Origin: Cervus elaphus
Taxonomy: Eukaryota > Chordata > Mammalia > Artiodactyla > Cervidae
Direction: 5' to 3'
DNA length: 64,000 nt
NCBI RefSeq assembly: GCF_910594005.1
Contig: NC_057818.1
Span: 58,168,001 to 58,232,000 of the forward strand
Below the pieces are notes generated by a model. That model did no database searches and had not been told where the DNA came from. It worked only from the letters and a program-made list of their open reading frames with translations. Both the position numbers and the translations under genes were made by a program. Within the stretch, counting starts at the first letter, position 1, and each line of letters opens with the position of its first letter. Positions 35,443-49,879 of the stretch are shown piece after piece.

Positions 35443-37105
35443 GGTAAGAACTCATAGTTATTATTGAACTTTATGCGCTTTACAGATTTTACAGGTTTAA
35501 TAGATTAGTAAGCAGAGAAAACAATCTTTTTGCCTATTTTTGAACTATAGAACTTTCTAACAGTTTTTTATTTTTTTAACCTTGAATGAGCCATATAAAT
35601 AATTTTAGATAAAAAATATTGCTCTTCAAAATGGTTTGGAATATTTCATCAAATATTCAGAAAATGGTAGAGCTTGGGATTTACTTCAATGGATCTGAGC
35701 TCAATTTTATGTAAAAAGAATTAAGTCAACACAGAGACCTGACTGAGCGACTGAACTGAACTGAACACAGAGACCACTCTAATGGATGTTTTACCAGTTG
35801 AGGTAACTGGCAAAAATATCAAAAACAGAAAAAATGTCATATACTGTTAACATTTTCATGCACACAACCATACACTATTTGGGAGAAAAATTATTCATGT
35901 TTATAAAATCAGGAGTAGATTTCTGTGCTTAAATCTTATAATTTATTTGTGGCAATAATCTATATTTTTAAAATACATTACAGTGCAAGAACACAAAGAC
36001 ATAAAATAAATTAGAGCTCTTGGTTCTGAATCTTTTATTCCTTTGAAAATCTCTATCATGTGTGTTGAATCATATTTTAGATTTAACAGTTAAACATACA
36101 TAAGTAATAACATTCTTGTAAATATTGTAGAAAACACAAAGATGTGATAAGATTTCTGTCTGGAAAATGAGCACAGAGTATATTATTAACGGAAATGATC
36201 AGACCTGGGCTTGAGTGATGAAAACCTCCATTCCCCAAAAGCAAGAACCTTACTAAACACAGGTGAGTGTTCATTTTCCAAAGCAAACAGAACTAAGAAG
36301 GTGTGGTTTGCTACATTAATTTTGTCAGCTTATACACATCCCTCACTAAATCTTTCAAAAATCCATTTTAATGACAGAAAGCAAGAACATCCCAGTTGCA
36401 GTATCACAGAAGCACCTGAACCAGAAAACCTGAGGTGTAATGGGATAAATGTTAGCAGTGATCTGAATCCTGAAAAATACCAGTTTTATGCAAAATTCTC
36501 TTCTTACATAACTTCCATGTTCTGTATCCTAAGGCTACACTTAAGAGTGAGTCCTTCCTGCCAATGTGGAGAACACTCTCTCATACTTTTCTCCTTCTTT
36601 CCCCCAAACTTCCTGTGGAACTCTGGACCACTGCAGTAATTCTGTTCATAAAGGACAATTTCTTAATCCTGTTCTAAATGTCTGAAGTTGCGTATACAAG
36701 TAAATTCATCACTAATTTCCCCTACTTCTCTAAGATCCCAAGACTGAACCACATGCCAATGGGAATCTCAGAACCTATGCCTCCCCATGTTTATTTCTCA
36801 CAAAGGGAATATTTTCACTAGTTGAAAGTCACTAATTCAGGTTGAGAATTCATCATGCTCTATAGAAAGCCAGAATTCATCATGCTCCCTACAGACAAGG
36901 GAGACAAGGTTCTGGGACACAAGGGAGAAGTGGTCTAAAGAGCCGGTCCTCACTGTGGTAAGAAAAGGAAAAAATAAGAAGTTGATAACAAACGCCCCAG
37001 GCAGAAAAATTAGAAGCCGAGAACTAAAGGTTTGCAGGTTCCCTCAGTCCAGGCATTTCAGCAGGAAAAGCAGACACAGACCCAGACCCAGCACAGGACA
37101 TGTAC
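35443..37105 (-). other. Unit C intron 1
   Basis: Aligns in pieces with unit A intron 1 (55.15-58.2 kb), for example 36,205-36,305 with 56,850-56,950. It holds a short BovB tail at 35,735-35,770 and lacks the LTR present in units A and B. No gene is seen. Confidence 0.5.
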
Positions 37106-37250
37106 CTGAGAAGCTGCCGTCTCCTCCTCTTCTTCCTCCTGCTCTGTGTCTTCTCTGGGGATGTTATGCAGCGAACGTATCTCTGCATCTTGAGAAAATA
37201 CCTTCAAAGGCATCCGCACAGCTCTTAAACCTGCAACTACTTCACCACTA
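37106..37250 (-). pseudogene. Unit C: first coding exon with lost start codon
   Basis: The counterpart of the M-A-A-S-Q exon, but the initiator reads ACG (37,118-37,120) in place of ATG. The remaining A-A-S-Q codons and the GTACATG donor are kept. An upstream ATG in the exon is out of frame. Confidence 0.7.
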
Positions 37251-38503
37251 CAGACAGAAGGACCTTGAAAAGCTGAAAAGACTCACCTCTCCTGTCCTCT
37301 GTCTCAGGAGAGATTCAGGAACAATCACTTCCTACCTGGAGACCAGTATGTGAACTAATTTCTTGATTGTTCTCTCCGCATAGAGAGCTCCTAACCCTCT
37401 GCTCACACAGATGATGTGAGTTGACTTCCCGGTCCAAATCCAGCTAGACCAACCCTGCGGCCTCTTCTTGGACTGAAACCGGGCCTCAGCTCTCACAAAT
37501 GCACCAGGAGCCGCGTCCTTATCCCGGGCCTCCCCTTAGAATCCCCTGGAGCACTTCCTACACACCACACTGATGCTCCCACAGGACCGAGAGCACTCTG
37601 TGGGGAGGGCACCGGGGAGGCTATCCCTTAACACTGGTCATGTGATATTGATAGCAAACCAGGTTGAAACCACTTAAAAGATTCTTTCTGAACCACTTCA
37701 GTGAATATGAGCCCCTCGAGGTCAGGTCCCCACCCTAAGAAGTTATGAATCTGCAGGTCTGAAGTGGGGCCATGAAATGAGTCTTTAGCCAATTCCGTTT
37801 GTTCTGATGCTTCTCCCCCAAGACCCACACTCAGGAGCCCTGAGCTTCAGCCCTCACTCTCAGCACAGATGAGACCTCTCAGGAGAGGAGGGTTTAGGGC
37901 AGGAATTTCTTAGGTCAAGGTTAGGACCAAGCAGAGAAAGTTCCAGTACTTGGTGTTCAGGCCTTTATAAGACACCCTGGGTGAAGTGCTGTGGGCTCCC
38001 CAGGCTGAGTGTGGATAGGTCTATTCAAACCAAGGGGAGCAGGAATCTGGTGAGCACTGTGAGGGTGGCATTGAAGTGGGGAGCCTGTGAAGTAGAACCT
38101 GGGGTTCAGCAAGACTGCTGATCACAAGGTGGGTGGTTGTCTAGAGCAGGTGCTCACAGGACTGGCTGGTGTGAGTTCAAGGACCTGCAGATGCTGCTCC
38201 CCAGACAGATGCTGAGGCAGCAACAGCATGGAGCAGTTCAGGGGAGCACTCAACAGTACTCTGTATAATCCTTATTGGAACCATCACAATGTCCCAGCAG
38301 TTACAGAGGGGGGAAAGTACAATGGAGAAATGATGGGAAATATCCAATTATTTGAGGCGTAAAGGCAGTAAGGAAACTAATTGTTACAGATATCATCCCT
38401 CTGTGCTAACAGTTTATTGTTAGGTATTCTTCCCTGCAACCTTAAATCGGTAGGTTGACACTTCATTCATTACATTCCGGCTTTATCACAAGAAACCATC
38501 AGT
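37251..38503. repeat. Upstream flank of unit C and 3' flank of unit B
   Basis: 37.25-37.6 kb diverges from the other first-exon modules. From about 37.88 kb the sequence aligns with the 22.0 and 46.3 kb 3'-flank blocks. No gene is seen. Confidence 0.45.
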
Positions 38504-39602
38504 TTTATTAACATGTACTATCACACATAGAAAGAATAAAACCTTTTCCAATCCACTGTGTAACTGATTAAATACAGATTACAAGCATAAACAACGATAT
38601 TCATTCCTCTGATACAATGATCTCAGAACTGTGATTTCTACGGTTACAAAATGGAGGCTAATCATTTACAAATGAAACAAGATGTACACTAATTACATGA
38701 CTTTTCTGAGAAGGGTTTCCATACATTTCTAGGGTATCAGAGGTATCTTTATTTGAAACATGTCAACTAATATTCATGACATCTGTTGATATTATAAAGC
38801 TACATCAAGAGTTCAGTGAACTGTCAGTGTATTTTCCTTAAAATGCAAGTGACATAACTATTGAAAATGTGCATCTTACTTTAATATGTGGAATTACTCC
38901 CTGGACACTTACTTCATGGTGACCTATAGGGATGTTTGACAAGAATGACTAACACCTCCATTTAAATGTTCAGTGTACATGCTACATCACTGTGTCCTTA
39001 ATCTCCTAATGGAGAATAAATATAAATGACTTCTCTCTAGGATAGATGGCCTTCTCTCATCTTTGAGTAGCAATCATCAAAAATGTAACTTTGCACACAC
39101 ACTAAAAATGAAGCATAGCAGCATGGAGTAATTTGAGAGTTCAATAACATATCTTGGTTTTCAAATAATCACAAATTGTGTCAATATAAGCAAAGATATA
39201 TTGCTAATAATTGTACATTTCTAAATACCAACCCTTCATCTTGTGATCCATACTAACATATCAATTTTCTATGTTTTAACTATGGATTACTATCTACAAT
39301 ACTTCTCCTGAAGAGAACTTCAAAAAACAGGATTGATGAAATGCTTTCTAGTGTGCAGGCTTCCCTGAAAGCTCAGTTGGTAAAGAATCCACCTCCCACT
39401 CCAGTATTCTGGCCTGGAGAATTCCATGGACACAGTCCCTGGGGTTGCAGAGTTGGACACAACTGAGCAACTTTCACTTTTTCTAGTGTGCAATATCTGG
39501 TATTTATTTAGATTTAACTTTCTTTAAATACTTTTCTACATTGTTTTATGTCATTTCTTATCTTTCTTAAATAAACCGTCCTGTATTTTCTGAAGTGTAT
39601 GT
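38504..39602 (-). pseudogene. Unit B 3'UTR remnant with polyadenylation signal
   Basis: AATAAA (minus) at 38,504-38,509. The whole stretch aligns with the unit A 3'UTR. Confidence 0.6.
39345..39492 (+). repeat. Internally deleted Bov-tA SINE with 13-bp target duplication
   Basis: The SINE at 39,358-39,479 lies between perfect repeats TTTCTAGTGTGCA (39,345-39,357 and 39,480-39,492). The aligned sites in units A (47.79 kb) and C (23.37 kb) are empty. Confidence 0.9.
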
Positions 39603-41265
<1,663 letters not shown>

Positions 41266-41522
41266 GATAACCCCATAGCTCGGGAGAGAGAGACAAAGGG
41301 AAGAAGGAAGAGGCCTTTGGCTCCTCTTTTTATCTGTTTCTCTGCCCCTGGGTCTGTCTTATGTAAATCTTATGTAAACAAAGAAAAAAAATTGTTTGTT
41401 TTACCTGAGGTTCTCACTCCAGTCCTCAGACCTTCCTTTGTTCTATTTTCGCGGGCTTTCCCTTCCAGGTCTTTTAGCCACCTCCATTTTGGACTCTTTT
41501 TCCCTACTCTAACTACCTAACA
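41266..41522 (-). promoter_or_regulatory. Truncated LTR (promoter half) fused to the unit B finger exon
   Basis: Matches the promoter-proximal half of the LTR at 57,247-57,714. On the minus strand it starts TGTTAG at 41,522 and keeps a TATA-like GATAAAAA at 41,334-41,327, followed by the finger exon in sense orientation. No ATG in frame follows near the junction; the open frame upstream of it begins at TTG. Confidence 0.65.
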
Positions 41523-42073
41523 TTGTGTTTTAACTAGTAAGTCTTAGCATTACAGAGGACAGTATCTCTTAGTTTTCTTTTTATTTCTGAGCATTTTCTG
41601 AAAAATTCTCGATCACTGAGCTTATTCAATATATAAGGGCATTTTCTAACTCCTAAAGAGCTGAAATTGCATCCCCATGTAAACTCATCATGGCATTTCC
41701 CCTAGTTCCCTAAGATCCCAACACCGAACCACATCCCAATAGGAATCTCGGATACCAGTGTCTCTCCGTGTTTCTCTCTCACAAAGGGAATATATTCACC
41801 AGTTGAAAGTCGCTAATTCATGTTGAGAATTCATCATGCTCCATAGAAAGCCAGGATACAGACAAGGGGACAAGATTCTGGGACACAAGGGAGAAGTGGT
41901 CTAAAGAGCCAGGCTTCACTAAGATAAGAAGAAAAGGAAAAAAATAAAGAACTTGATAACAAACACGCAGGCAGAAAAGTTAGAAGCAGAGAACTAAAGG
42001 TTTGCAAGTTCTCAGTCCAGGCATTTCAGGAAGAAAAGCAGACACAGCCCCACACCCGGGACAGGACACGTAC

Positions 42074-42202
42074 CTGAGAAGCTGACATTTCCTCCTTCCT
42101 CCTGCTCTGCGTCTTCTCTGGGGATGTTACGTCACAAACTCACATCTGCATCTTGAGAAAATACCTTCAAAGACATCCATGCAGCTCTTTAACCTGCAAC
42201 TG
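42074..42202 (-). pseudogene. Unit B: first coding exon (Met-Ser-Ala-Ser-Gln)
   Basis: ATG at 42,086-42,088 starts M-S-A-S-Q, followed by a GTACGTG donor, with the same CCCTGCAG-type acceptor upstream as unit A. The exon itself looks usable, but its KRAB partner exon has been deleted, so the unit is dead. Confidence 0.65.
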
Positions 42203-43425
42203 CTGCAGGGAAAGAGAAGAAAAAGTTTTCCTGTTTCCCTCACCCTTTTCTGAGCTCCTTCTCGACTTTCTGTGTTCCCAATCTGTAGTGGGGAATCAAG
42301 ACTAACCTGATAATGCTAATCACATCCTGGTGCTCTACACTATTTGCAGATCGTCTGGGCTAGTTCTTCTCCTTCCTTTTCAAGTTACAGAGAACAGTTC
42401 ACGAGAGACAGTGGACCCTGCTTCTCTACTACCTGACCCACCCTAGGAAGGTTGTGAAAGAAACGTAAGAGGAAGACCCCCATTCAGAGCCCTGAGGGGA
42501 AACCTCACACCTGAGACCTCAGGAAGGGAGGGTTTAGGGAGGGAACTTCTAGAAGCAAAGAAGGTCAACCTGATTCCCTGGGGAGGGGCTCTTTCTAGGA
42601 TGGGTGTGGTGGTCCACAGCCTGCCTGTACCCTTGGGGGCTGGGAGGGGAGAGGTGAGTGTTTGGTGGGAATCACCTGGGGGTCTTGGGTTCCTGCCAGG
42701 CTTTACTTGCAGAATTCTTCCCAAAGGTCTCCCCTGTCCTTAGTTTTTTTCACCCCCCTCTGCAGCCTGGGGACACAGGTTTTCACGAAATGATTTGCTT
42801 TGTGACCACCTCTCTGCAGGCGTGGCACCTGCAACTTCAGAGACCAGGAGCCTGGAGGCATTTCCATCCCCAATTTCTTGGAGAGGAAACCAGGGGCAGC
42901 AGGAGGCCTGGCGAGATGCAGTCCAGGGCGACTGAGCGACTGAACCCAACTGAAGTGAGCAGGACACGCTAGGTTCACAGTGCGTTTGGGCGGAGCCAAA
43001 CGCCACTGAAAATGATGCCCTGAATGCTATCTGATGACCAACCAAGGAAGTAATGTTCGGTGTTCTGATAAGTTGCATTACACATGATTTAACACCTGAG
43101 AATGTTGCTGCTCTACTTCCTGTGTGTGTTTTTCTAGGTTTTATGAATCAACTGCTCCAGTTCATTGTCTCCTCCATTTAGAGAGCTCTATTTTCCCACA
43201 TCTTTAAAGCATAATGACCAAGGAAAAATTAAAGATAGAAGCATATTCATCTTTCTCATATTATATATTCTAAAAAATATTCAGCCTGCATTCACCAATA
43301 CCAAGTTTGTAGAAGATTTATTTCACAGTAGAATTCAGAATAAAGTATAGACATTTCCCATATACCTCTTGTTCCCACATGTGGACAATCTCCCTACTTA
43401 GCTTTCCCCACCAGAGTGAGCATTT
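42203..43425 (-). repeat. First-exon upstream module (duplicated)
   Basis: Aligns closely with 58,384-59,390 and more distantly with 6.9-8.3 kb. A short SINE/BovB tail (GCGACTGAGCGACTGAAC-like, about 42,926-42,950) is shared with 59,106-59,135. The part from 43,310 is old L1 antisense sequence. The promoter is presumably here but I see no TATA box. Confidence 0.5.
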
Positions 43426-43675
43426 GTTACCACTGATGAATCTACATGGGCAGTAAATAGATAAACTCTCTAGTCTACCCCTGTGTTCCTCTTTTAGGAA
43501 TGTGCACTCCATACCTCTAGATAAATGTTTAGTAACATGTGTCAATCATGACAGTTTAACACAAATTATTTCATGGTCTGGAAAGTTCTCTAGACTGAGG
43601 ATATTCATAGTCCCTCCTTCGAAACCCACAGTAATCATGGACCTTTTCAATCTCTTCTATATTTCTTACTAGATT

Positions 43676-43884
43676 CCCAGGTGACTGAGTGGTAAGGAAT
43701 CTGCCTGCTGATACAGGTCATCCAGGTGATGCAGGTTCAACCCTTGGGTCACGAATATCCCCTGGAGGAAGAGATGGCAACCCACTTCAGTATCCTTTCC
43801 TGGGAAATCTATGGACAGATGTGAGCCTGGCAGGCTACAGCCCCTGGGATCACAGATACTCAGACACAACTGAGCACATATGAA
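43676..43884 (+). repeat. Bov-tA SINE
   Basis: Mirror of 29,051-29,276, so it was inserted before the inverted duplication. Confidence 0.85.
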
Positions 43885-43963
43885 CATTTACCTACACCAA
43901 AAAGCCATATTGTAAAAATCCTACTTTTTGTAGCATTTTCAAATGGGCTTCTTTCACTTAGTA

Positions 43964-44534
43964 ATGAAGGAGGAAACAGAGAGAGCTGGACTCTGTCTTA
44001 GGCCAGGCTGTGAGCATTAGGCTACACGCACGGTCACCCTCCCAGTGGACTCTTTACTTTGCGCCCCGGTGTCTGTAGAAATGGCACACCAAAGGAAAAT
44101 CAGATCCTACCCCGCCCCCCCCGCCCCACCCCCCCCCGCCCTAAAAGCCTCAGTACTTGTACTAGGACTCTGTTGTCTAAAACAATATGTTAATTATCTC
44201 TGTAACAGAAGAAAGTGGTGAATTCCATTCTGTTTATTGGGATATGACCACAGGACTGTTGATAAATATCCACTGTTTATTTAGTCATGTGACACATGAA
44301 TCATGGGTTAACTTTGATCCTATCTCTCTTTTACCTTCTCCAGACTAGTTTCAAGGAATTTGGGGAGCTGGGTTTGAGCAAGTACACTTAGGGTATATAA
44401 AGTTTTCACAAAAACTGTTCGGGGTCCTTGGCTAAGAGGAGACTCTGCCTTGGCCCCACCGGTATAATAAACTGCACTCCACTGCACTGCATTGTCCTTC
44501 TGAGTCAGTTTGTTTTCCAGAACACATGGCTACA
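43964..44534 (+). mobile_element. Solo LTR of the same family as the 59.4 kb provirus
   Basis: About 571 bp starting TGAAGGAGG and ending GGCTACA. It shares the GGGTCCTTGGCTAAGAGGAG block and AATAAA with the proviral LTR. A TATATAAA box is near 44,394. No primer-binding site or internal sequence follows. It contains a C-run cluster at 44,110-44,141. Confidence 0.75.
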
Positions 44535-44778
44535 GCCATAAAATGTATGGAATGTATTTTATGCCTTGAAAGCTTAACATGCAAAAGCTTAAGAACTACA
44601 TCTGCGCCTATATTCCTGCTCAGTAAATAAGTTCATCAGTACCATATTTTAAATTCCATACATATCTGTTAAGGCAATATTTGCACAAATATAGAGATCA
44701 GACATGGACACAGCAGGAGAAGAAGAGGGGGACCAATTGAAAGGGTACAACTGACATATATACACCACCATGAGGAAA

Positions 44779-45133
44779 ACGTTGGAGAAGACTCCTGAGA
44801 GTCCCTTGGACTGCAGGGAGATCCAACCAGTCCATCCGAAAGGAAATCAGTCCTGATATTCATTGGAAGGACTGATGTTGAAGCTGAAACTTCAATACTT
44901 TGGCAATCTGATGTGAAGAACTGACTCATTTGAAGAGAGCTTGACGCTGGGACAGATTGAAAGGGGGAGGAGAAGGGGCCGACAGACGATGAGGTGGTTG
45001 GATGGCATCACTGACTCAGTGGACATGAGTTTGAGCAAGCTCCAGGAGTTGGTAATGGACAGGGAGACCTGGCGTGCAGCACTCCATGGGGTCGGAAAGA
45101 GTCAGACACGACTGAGCAACTGAACTGAACTGA
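44779..45133 (+). repeat. BovB LINE 3' end
   Basis: Sense BovB with an ACTGAACTGAACTGA tail; mirror of 27,464-27,806. Confidence 0.9.
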
Positions 45134-45345
45134 TGATTAAAATAGGTAGCTGGTGGGAAGCTGCTGTTTACCACAGGGAGCTCAGCTTGGTGCTCTGTGC
45201 TGAGGAGAGGGGTGAAACGGAGACCACAGGAGGGAGGGCCAAGAGGGAGAAGATTTACGTATACTTCCGGCTGATTGATGATATCATACAGCACAAACTA
45301 GCACAACATTGTAAAGCAATTATATTCCAATAAATAAATAAATAT
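45134..45345 (+). repeat. L1 3'UTR end
   Basis: Sense L1 end with a CAATAAATAAATAAATA tail. Confidence 0.75.
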
Positions 45346-45379
45346 ATGTATATGTCTCAAAAGGAAAAAAAGCTAAACA

Positions 45380-45830
45380 GACTGGTCACCCGGTGGTGGA
45401 GAATCCATCTGAGACTGCAAGGAACAAGGGCTTCATGCCTGGTCCAGGAATACTCCACATGCTGTGGGGAGACTAAGCCTGTGCCCCACAGCTGCTGAGG
45501 CTGGGCGGGGCAGCTTGCTGTTTTCCATGGGAAGGAGGCAAAAGAAAGATGCTCACCACCGCTAAAGAATAAGAAATGCAGAACAAAGCTACAGGGATGT
45601 ATCAAGACATGCCAGCCAGAAGAACAATGAGCCAAAAGCCCACTAAGAATATCATAAACGCTGAAGGGGCTTGAAGATCAGGGAACCTCCTACATTGCTG
45701 GAGGGAATGTAAGCTGGTGCAGTCACCTGGGTGGACCGTGTGGAAGTTCCTTAAAAAACATAACCGACTAACATTTAAGGAAATGAATTCCATGAAAAGT
45801 AGATTAATCAACAAATTGACAAGTTTTATA
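45380..45830 (+). repeat. CHR-type SINE fragment and L1 ORF2 end
   Basis: SINE at about 45,380-45,530, then L1 ORF2 C-terminal sequence; both are mirrored in the left arm. Confidence 0.6.
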
Positions 45831-46935
45831 GTTTCTAATAAATCATCTGCAATTCTGAAATGACCAGCTTTGACCTAGCATTTTTAAATTCTCTAAGTTA
45901 AACATGTAAGAGTACACATACACTGACATATTCTTTCTTGGGTTTCTCACTGCTAACATGTTTACTTCAGATATTTATATCTTGTATTTAATGTGTTATA
46001 TAAATCATATTATGTATATATCTTCAGATATTTATATATTGCATTCAAAGTATGGCAAAGCCATGAGAAAACAGTTCCTTTAAGCCTTACAAGACACATG
46101 TGCTAAGAATGATACAGGGTAAGATTTTATAAATCTTGGTTCAGAATTTTCCCATCATGGCTGTTGATTATTCTTTTTGTGACTTTGTTAAACTTACATT
46201 TGCTTAAATGAGCCCCTGAAAAGTTTTAACTAACAGGAGAACAAAGGACAATTGCAGCAGGTGAGTTTATGACTCTAGGTCCTCAGAGAATTCACAGCAA
46301 GCCTTGAGGGCCCCTGAGGAAGGTCAAGGCTAGAACCAGGCAGAGAAACTTCCAGTACTTGAGGTTCAGACCTAACCCTGGGTGAAGTGCTGTGGGTCCC
46401 ACAGGCTGAGTGTGGAGGGGTCCATTCAAAGAAAGTCGAGCAAGATTCTGGTGAGCTCTGAGGGTATCACTGAAGGGGAGCCTGTGCAGTAGACCCTGGG
46501 GTTCAGCAAGACTGCTGGTCCCAAGGAAGGGGTCATCTAGGGCAGGTGCTCACAGGACTGGCTGGTGTGAGTTCAAGGACCTGCAGGTTGCCTGCTCCCC
46601 AGACAGACGCTGAGGCAGCAACTGCATCGAGCAGTTCAGGGGAGCTCTCAACAGTACTCTGTATGATCCTTCTTATTAGAACCACCACGATGTCCAAGTA
46701 GATAAAAATGAAAGAGGAGATACAACGTAGAAATAGTGGGAAACAATATGAAGTTATGAGAGGTTTAATGGCAGTAAGGAACTAATTTCTACAGATTTCA
46801 TCCCCCTGTGCTTCAAATAGTTTATCATTACGTTACCTTTCCTGCAACCTTAAATAGGTGGGAGAGGTTAATGCTGGTGGTGCGTTAACCCTTCATTCAT
46901 TCCACATCAATTGCCACACTGAAAAACCATTCACT
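45831..46935. repeat. 3'-flank block of unit A
   Basis: Copies of this block occur at 21.6-22.6, 25.7-26.7 (inverted) and 37.9-38.5 kb. Apart from the repeats noted, no gene is seen. Confidence 0.5.
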
Positions 46936-48029
46936 TTTATTAAGATACATTAATTTTGCACAGGTGGAACAAAACCTTTTACAATTGTTGTTTGATCCTT
47001 GATTAAAATACACATTACAAGCTTCTAAAAACTGTCCTGTTTCTTTGATGAAATGATCTGAGAATGTGATTGATATGGTTTACAAAATGGAGGCTAATTT
47101 AGTAAACATGGATGGACATTAATTATATTAATATGACTTTTCCAGAGTTTTCTACACTTACATCAGATAGAAGAGGTGTCTTTACTTCAACCCTGCCAGA
47201 TAATATGCATGATTTCTCTATGTAGCTGTTATAAAAATACCTTCGATTTTCATGAACTATCCTTGTTTTATGCTTAAAAAGCAACTGACATAATTATTGA
47301 AAACTTAGAGCAAACTTCTGTCTTACTTTGAATTATTCCCTGATCACTTACATCATGGTGACCACAGAGGTGTTTGACATCAGTGAGAAATACCTCCATT
47401 CAGAGGTTTAGTGTGTATATAACATGACTGTGTTCTTAATCTTATAAATTGGAGAATAAATGTAAATGATTCCCACTTCATATAGAAGGGCTTCTCTTAC
47501 CATTGCGCAACAACTGTCAAAAACATAAGTTCATATATACAGTAGAAACAAATCACAGCATGTAGTAATTTGAGAGTTGAAATACATTCCTTTTCGTTCC
47601 TTAATAATCTCAAATAACATTAACATAAACAAGGATACATTAATAATAATTATACCTCTGCAAATATCCACCCCTTCATCTTGTGATCCATACTAACATA
47701 TCAATTTTGTATGTGTTTTACTTATGGAATACTTGCTACAGTGTTTCTGCTTCGAGTAATTCAACAAAAGTGGTACTAATGAAATGCTTTCTAGTATGAA
47801 TTCTCTGGTACTGAGTTACGTTTGATTAAGCAGTTTTCTACATTTTTCTATTTCATTCATGTACCTTTCCAAAGAAAACACTGGTTTTTTTCAAAATTGT
47901 ATATTTAGGACCAAATTTTTTTTTTTTTTTATCACTGATTCATTTCTAGGGTTTCTCTGCAGTATGTATTCTCTGATTGTGAGTGAGGTGATGGCTGTGA
48001 TGAAATTCTCAGCCACATTCCTTACATTT
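46936..48029 (-). other. Unit A 3'UTR with polyadenylation signal
   Basis: AATAAA (minus) at 46,936-46,941, about 1.1 kb after the stop codon. A degenerate tenth finger directly follows the stop (about 48,029-47,945) before the true untranslated sequence. Confidence 0.65.
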
Positions 48030-49792
48030 CTAACATTTCTCTGCAGTATGAACTCTCTGATGTCTAGAAAGACCTGAATTGTGGGAAAAGGATTTGCCAC
48101 AGTCTGTACATTTATAAGGCCTTTCCCCGGTATGGATTCGCTGATGTTGAGTTAAATTTGAAGTGTGCTTAAAAGCCTTGCCACATGCTGTACATTTATA
48201 AGGTCTCTCCCCAGTATGGATTCGCTGATGTTGAGTTAAATTTGAACTGTGCTTAAAAGCCTTGCCACATGCTATACATTTATAAGGTCTCTCCCCAGTA
48301 TGGATTCGTTGATGTCGAGTAAGAAGTGAATAACGGATAAAGGCTTTGCCACATGCTGTACATTTATAAGGTCTCTCCCCAGTATGGATTCGCTGATGTT
48401 GAGTTAAACTTGAACTGTGCTTAAAAGCCTTGCCACATGCTGTACATTTATAAGGTCTCTTCCCAGTATGGATTCGTTGATGTCGAGTAAGAAGTGAAAA
48501 ATGGATAAAGGCTTTGCCACAGTCTGTACATTTATAAGGTCTCTCCCTAGTGTGAATTTGCTGATGTTGAGTAACACATGAACAGCAGATAAAGACTTTC
48601 TCACATTCTGTACATTTGTATAGTTTCTTCCCAGCATGGATTCCCAGATGTTCAGTTAAATATGAACTCTGATTAAAGGTTTGCCCACATGCTGAACATT
48701 TGAAATATTTTCTTCCTGTATGAATTTTCCTATGTCTACTTCGATTTGGTGAGTTACTAAAGACTTTTCCACATGTATTACACTTGCAATGTTTCCACTT
48801 AGTCTGAATATTCTGCTGTTGAATAAGTTTTGGAGACTGGTTAAAAACTTTACCATAATCATAACAATTATAAGTCTTCTCTCCAACATCCATATTCTTA
48901 TAAGTATTAATAGTAAGATTTGAGCTTTGATAAAATATATTCCTACACTTATGATGTTTAGAATTGTTGTCTGAAAATTGATGTCCCTGTTGTTTCATGA
49001 GATATGAGTCTTGGTCAACATTATGCCCAGTTTCATTGCATGAAGAGCTTCTCATTCTATCAGGTATACGCTTGTATTTGTTGGCGGTAGAGCTCCTGAT
49101 TAAGGCATTCCTCATTTTGTTACACTTGTAAAGTTGTTCCACACTAATTATACCTCCATATGTATTGACCAATGATGGTTGAATAAGGTCTCTCCCATTA
49201 TTTTCAACATTACAGATTTTGCAACAAGGAGAAAATAGTTGCTGGTTGAAGAACAATAAATCCTTGTTAAAGGATCCCTCAGATTGATTGTATTGGGGAT
49301 TTTCCCCCTCATGTTTAAGTTTCTGGTTTCCAGACATGTTTGAATGTATATTTAATACACACCTATGCTCAAAGTATAGGTTTGAATGAGTATTTGCAGT
49401 AGAGACTAGATGACTTTCCAAATTTTCCTCATTTCCCTTCAGAGAAGATGTATGTTTCAAGAGATGATGTGGATTTTTCCTGACAAATATACAGTTATCT
49501 GCAGATGTTGATGACTGAAAGTGGTCACCTGAAATTGGTTTTTCCTTATTTGATTCACATCCTTGATTTCTTTTGATGGGAATGTTTACTTTATGGGAAA
49601 CTGTACCAACTTGGTTGTGTCCATCATAACATGCTCTCCGCTCTTTATATGCCCTCATAGATTCCCAGTCGTTGGTTAAATGTAAATTTGCAAGGTGAAA
49701 TCTTTCATATATTCCTAGCTTTGCTGTTGGGAGTAAATCTTCTAAGCCTGGCTTTTGGGTCCTCAAACCCTGGGTGTCGTGAGAAGACACAG
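48030..49792 (-). CDS. Unit A exon 3: linker and nine-finger C2H2 array
   Basis: A single long exon opening after a TATCTTTCAG acceptor (49,802-49,793). Its first two bases complete the codon begun by the KRAB exon, giving ...NLACL-A-V-S-S-H-D. It is open for 586 codons from GTG at 49,790 to TAG at 48,030-48,032. Roughly the first 335 residues are a polar linker with decayed finger remnants. Nine canonical C-x2-C-x12-H-x3-H fingers follow (about residues 385-630 of the spliced protein), joined by [13 protein letters not shown] linkers. Fingers 5, 7 and 8 are nearly identical (FKHSSxLTQ), as are 4 and 6 (FI(H/R)xSLLTR). The stop falls at the start of a degenerate tenth finger, so the array has shortened. 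The protein should bind DNA in the nucleus; its target is unknown. Confidence 0.85.
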
Positions 49793-49879
49793 CTGAAAGA
49801 TACCAAATAATAAGTTATTCTACTTACTATTCTTGGGGAATATAGTTTACAATTTACATAAAATTGGCATACACTTGGC

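Larger units (their letters stand above)
43426..47555 (-). repeat. Right arm of the large inverted duplication
   Basis: Reverse complement of 25,013-29,519. It overlaps the 3'UTR and 3' flank of unit A, so this is the ancestral position and the left arm is the moved copy. Confidence 0.8.

Noticed and set aside
48129..48549. CRISPR-like or satellite repeat
   Set aside because: The 84-bp periodicity is the zinc-finger coding repeat (28 codons) in an open frame.
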